From NCBI GenBank assembly GCA_947073895.1, contig CAMTNN010000112.1:1-5463 (forward strand): a stretch of 5,463 bases of DNA, written 5' to 3'. The notes beneath the pieces are model-generated. The model was given only the letters and a program-made list of their open reading frames with translations. It was not told where the DNA came from and did no database searches. Positions 5,080-5,463 of this stretch are shown piece after piece (within the stretch, counting starts at the first letter, position 1; the number at the start of each line of letters is the position of its first letter). Origin of the DNA: an uncultured cyanobacterium. GTDB taxonomy: Bacteria; Cyanobacteriota; Vampirovibrionia; Gastranaerophilales; Gastranaerophilaceae. The translations under genes were made by a program, and so were the position numbers.

Positions 5080-5463
5080 ATGATTTTTGATGTTTCATAT
5101 TGGACAAGAGTAGGAAAAAGAATTTTATATGTAATATTTTTGTTGCTAGGATTATACATAGGATTAAAATTATCTATATTCTATATGCCATTTTTAGTTG
5201 CATTTATAATTTCCTTAATGATAGAACCAGCAATAAGATTTATAATGAGCAAAACGAAATTAACAAGAAGAACAAGTTCAATAATAATATTTTCGATAGT
5301 TTTAATAATTTTGCTGGGAGTTATTTTTTGGTTACTAATAACTTTATTTGCGGAATCTTCTAGTTTATTGCAAGGATTAAATGATTACTTTGGAAAAGCA
5401 TATAATCAATTTCAAAACTTATTAAGTTCATTCAATTTTGATAAAATAAAATTATCTAATGAA
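5080..5463 (+). CDS. AI-2E/PerM-family membrane protein, N-terminal part (partial)
   Basis: The frame opens at ATG 5080 behind a strong AGGAGGT (5068-5074, 5-base spacing) and runs without a stop for 128 codons to the window edge. It begins MIFDVSYWTRVGKRILYVIF. Hydrophobic segments at about residues 15-33, 35-50 and 66-91 are likely membrane helices. The second carries MPFLVAFIISLMIEPAI, matching the family's characteristic proline-phenylalanine start and Glu-Pro end. After the third helix comes a polar stretch (SSSLLQGLNDYFGKAYNQFQN), the usual start of the large soluble loop. Family members include transporters/exporters and the Bacillus sporulation protein YtvI; which one cannot be told from this part. 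Full length is usually about 350 residues. Fourteen of 19 isoleucine codons are ATA. Confidence 0.85.
   Translation, partial: MIFDVSYWTRVGKRILYVIFLLLGLYIGLKLSIFYMPFLVAFIISLMIEPAIRFIMSKTKLTRRTSSIIIFSIVLIILLGVIFWLLITLFAESSSLLQGLNDYFGKAYNQFQNLLSSFNFDKIKLSNE

Noticed and set aside
4899..5363. Open frames 4899-5159 (-) and 5100-5363 (+) at the right end
   Set aside because: They overlap the CBS and AI-2E-family genes. The latter, starting at 5080 with AGGAGGT and family motifs, is the real frame there.

Overview
The window is AT-rich bacterial DNA with mostly housekeeping content. It runs from the 3' tail of an unrecognised gene, through a fatty-acid synthesis pair (acpP, then fabF), a small accessory island, and thrS on the minus strand, to a cysteine-rich CBS-domain gene followed by the start of an AI-2E/PerM-family membrane protein that is cut by the right edge. 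The acyl carrier protein and a threonyl-tRNA synthetase lacking the N-terminal TGS domain look most like the cyanobacterial/Melainabacteria (Vampirovibrionia, gut Gastranaerophilales) type. The last two genes look more like AT-rich Clostridia. Both lineage statements are inferences from remembered family sequences, not from a search.

Left part (1-1880). An upstream gene ends at 77 and is closed by a strong intrinsic terminator with a GAAA loop. A good sigma-70-type promoter (158-186) then drives acpP (239-469). Directly upstream of the -35 box lie two inverted repeats, one of them a perfect 18-bp palindrome, which are candidate operators. A long hairpin with a poor U-tract lies between acpP and fabF. 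It may let only part of the transcription through, giving more carrier protein than condensing enzyme. fabF (581-1834) has all its catalytic residues and ends at a near-ideal terminator.

Middle part (1880-2660). A short + strand unit holds a near-perfect 32-nt palindrome, a possible 23-codon hydrophobic ORF and a 17-bp terminator hairpin. It could be a small RNA or a tiny membrane peptide gene. Next comes a divergent pair: a 65-residue unrecognised protein on the minus strand and a 72-residue Cro/CI-type DNA-binding protein on the plus strand. They share a 119-bp intergenic region containing a 10-bp palindrome. A hairpin between the regulator and thrS ends the thrS transcript and may serve both strands.

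Right part (2659-5463). thrS (590 aa, minus) is divergent from the CBS-domain gene (148 aa, 16 cysteines) and the partial AI-2E-family gene, which is not covered by any single complete reading frame because it runs off the edge. Isoleucine codon choice changes sharply here. ATA is rare in fabF (1 of about 26) and thrS (2 of roughly 45), but common in the CBS gene (7 of 13) and the AI-2E gene (14 of 19). This suggests horizontal transfer, an expression-level difference, or an assembly join near 4432-4523. No tRNA, rRNA, CRISPR array, insertion sequence or complete defence system is visible.
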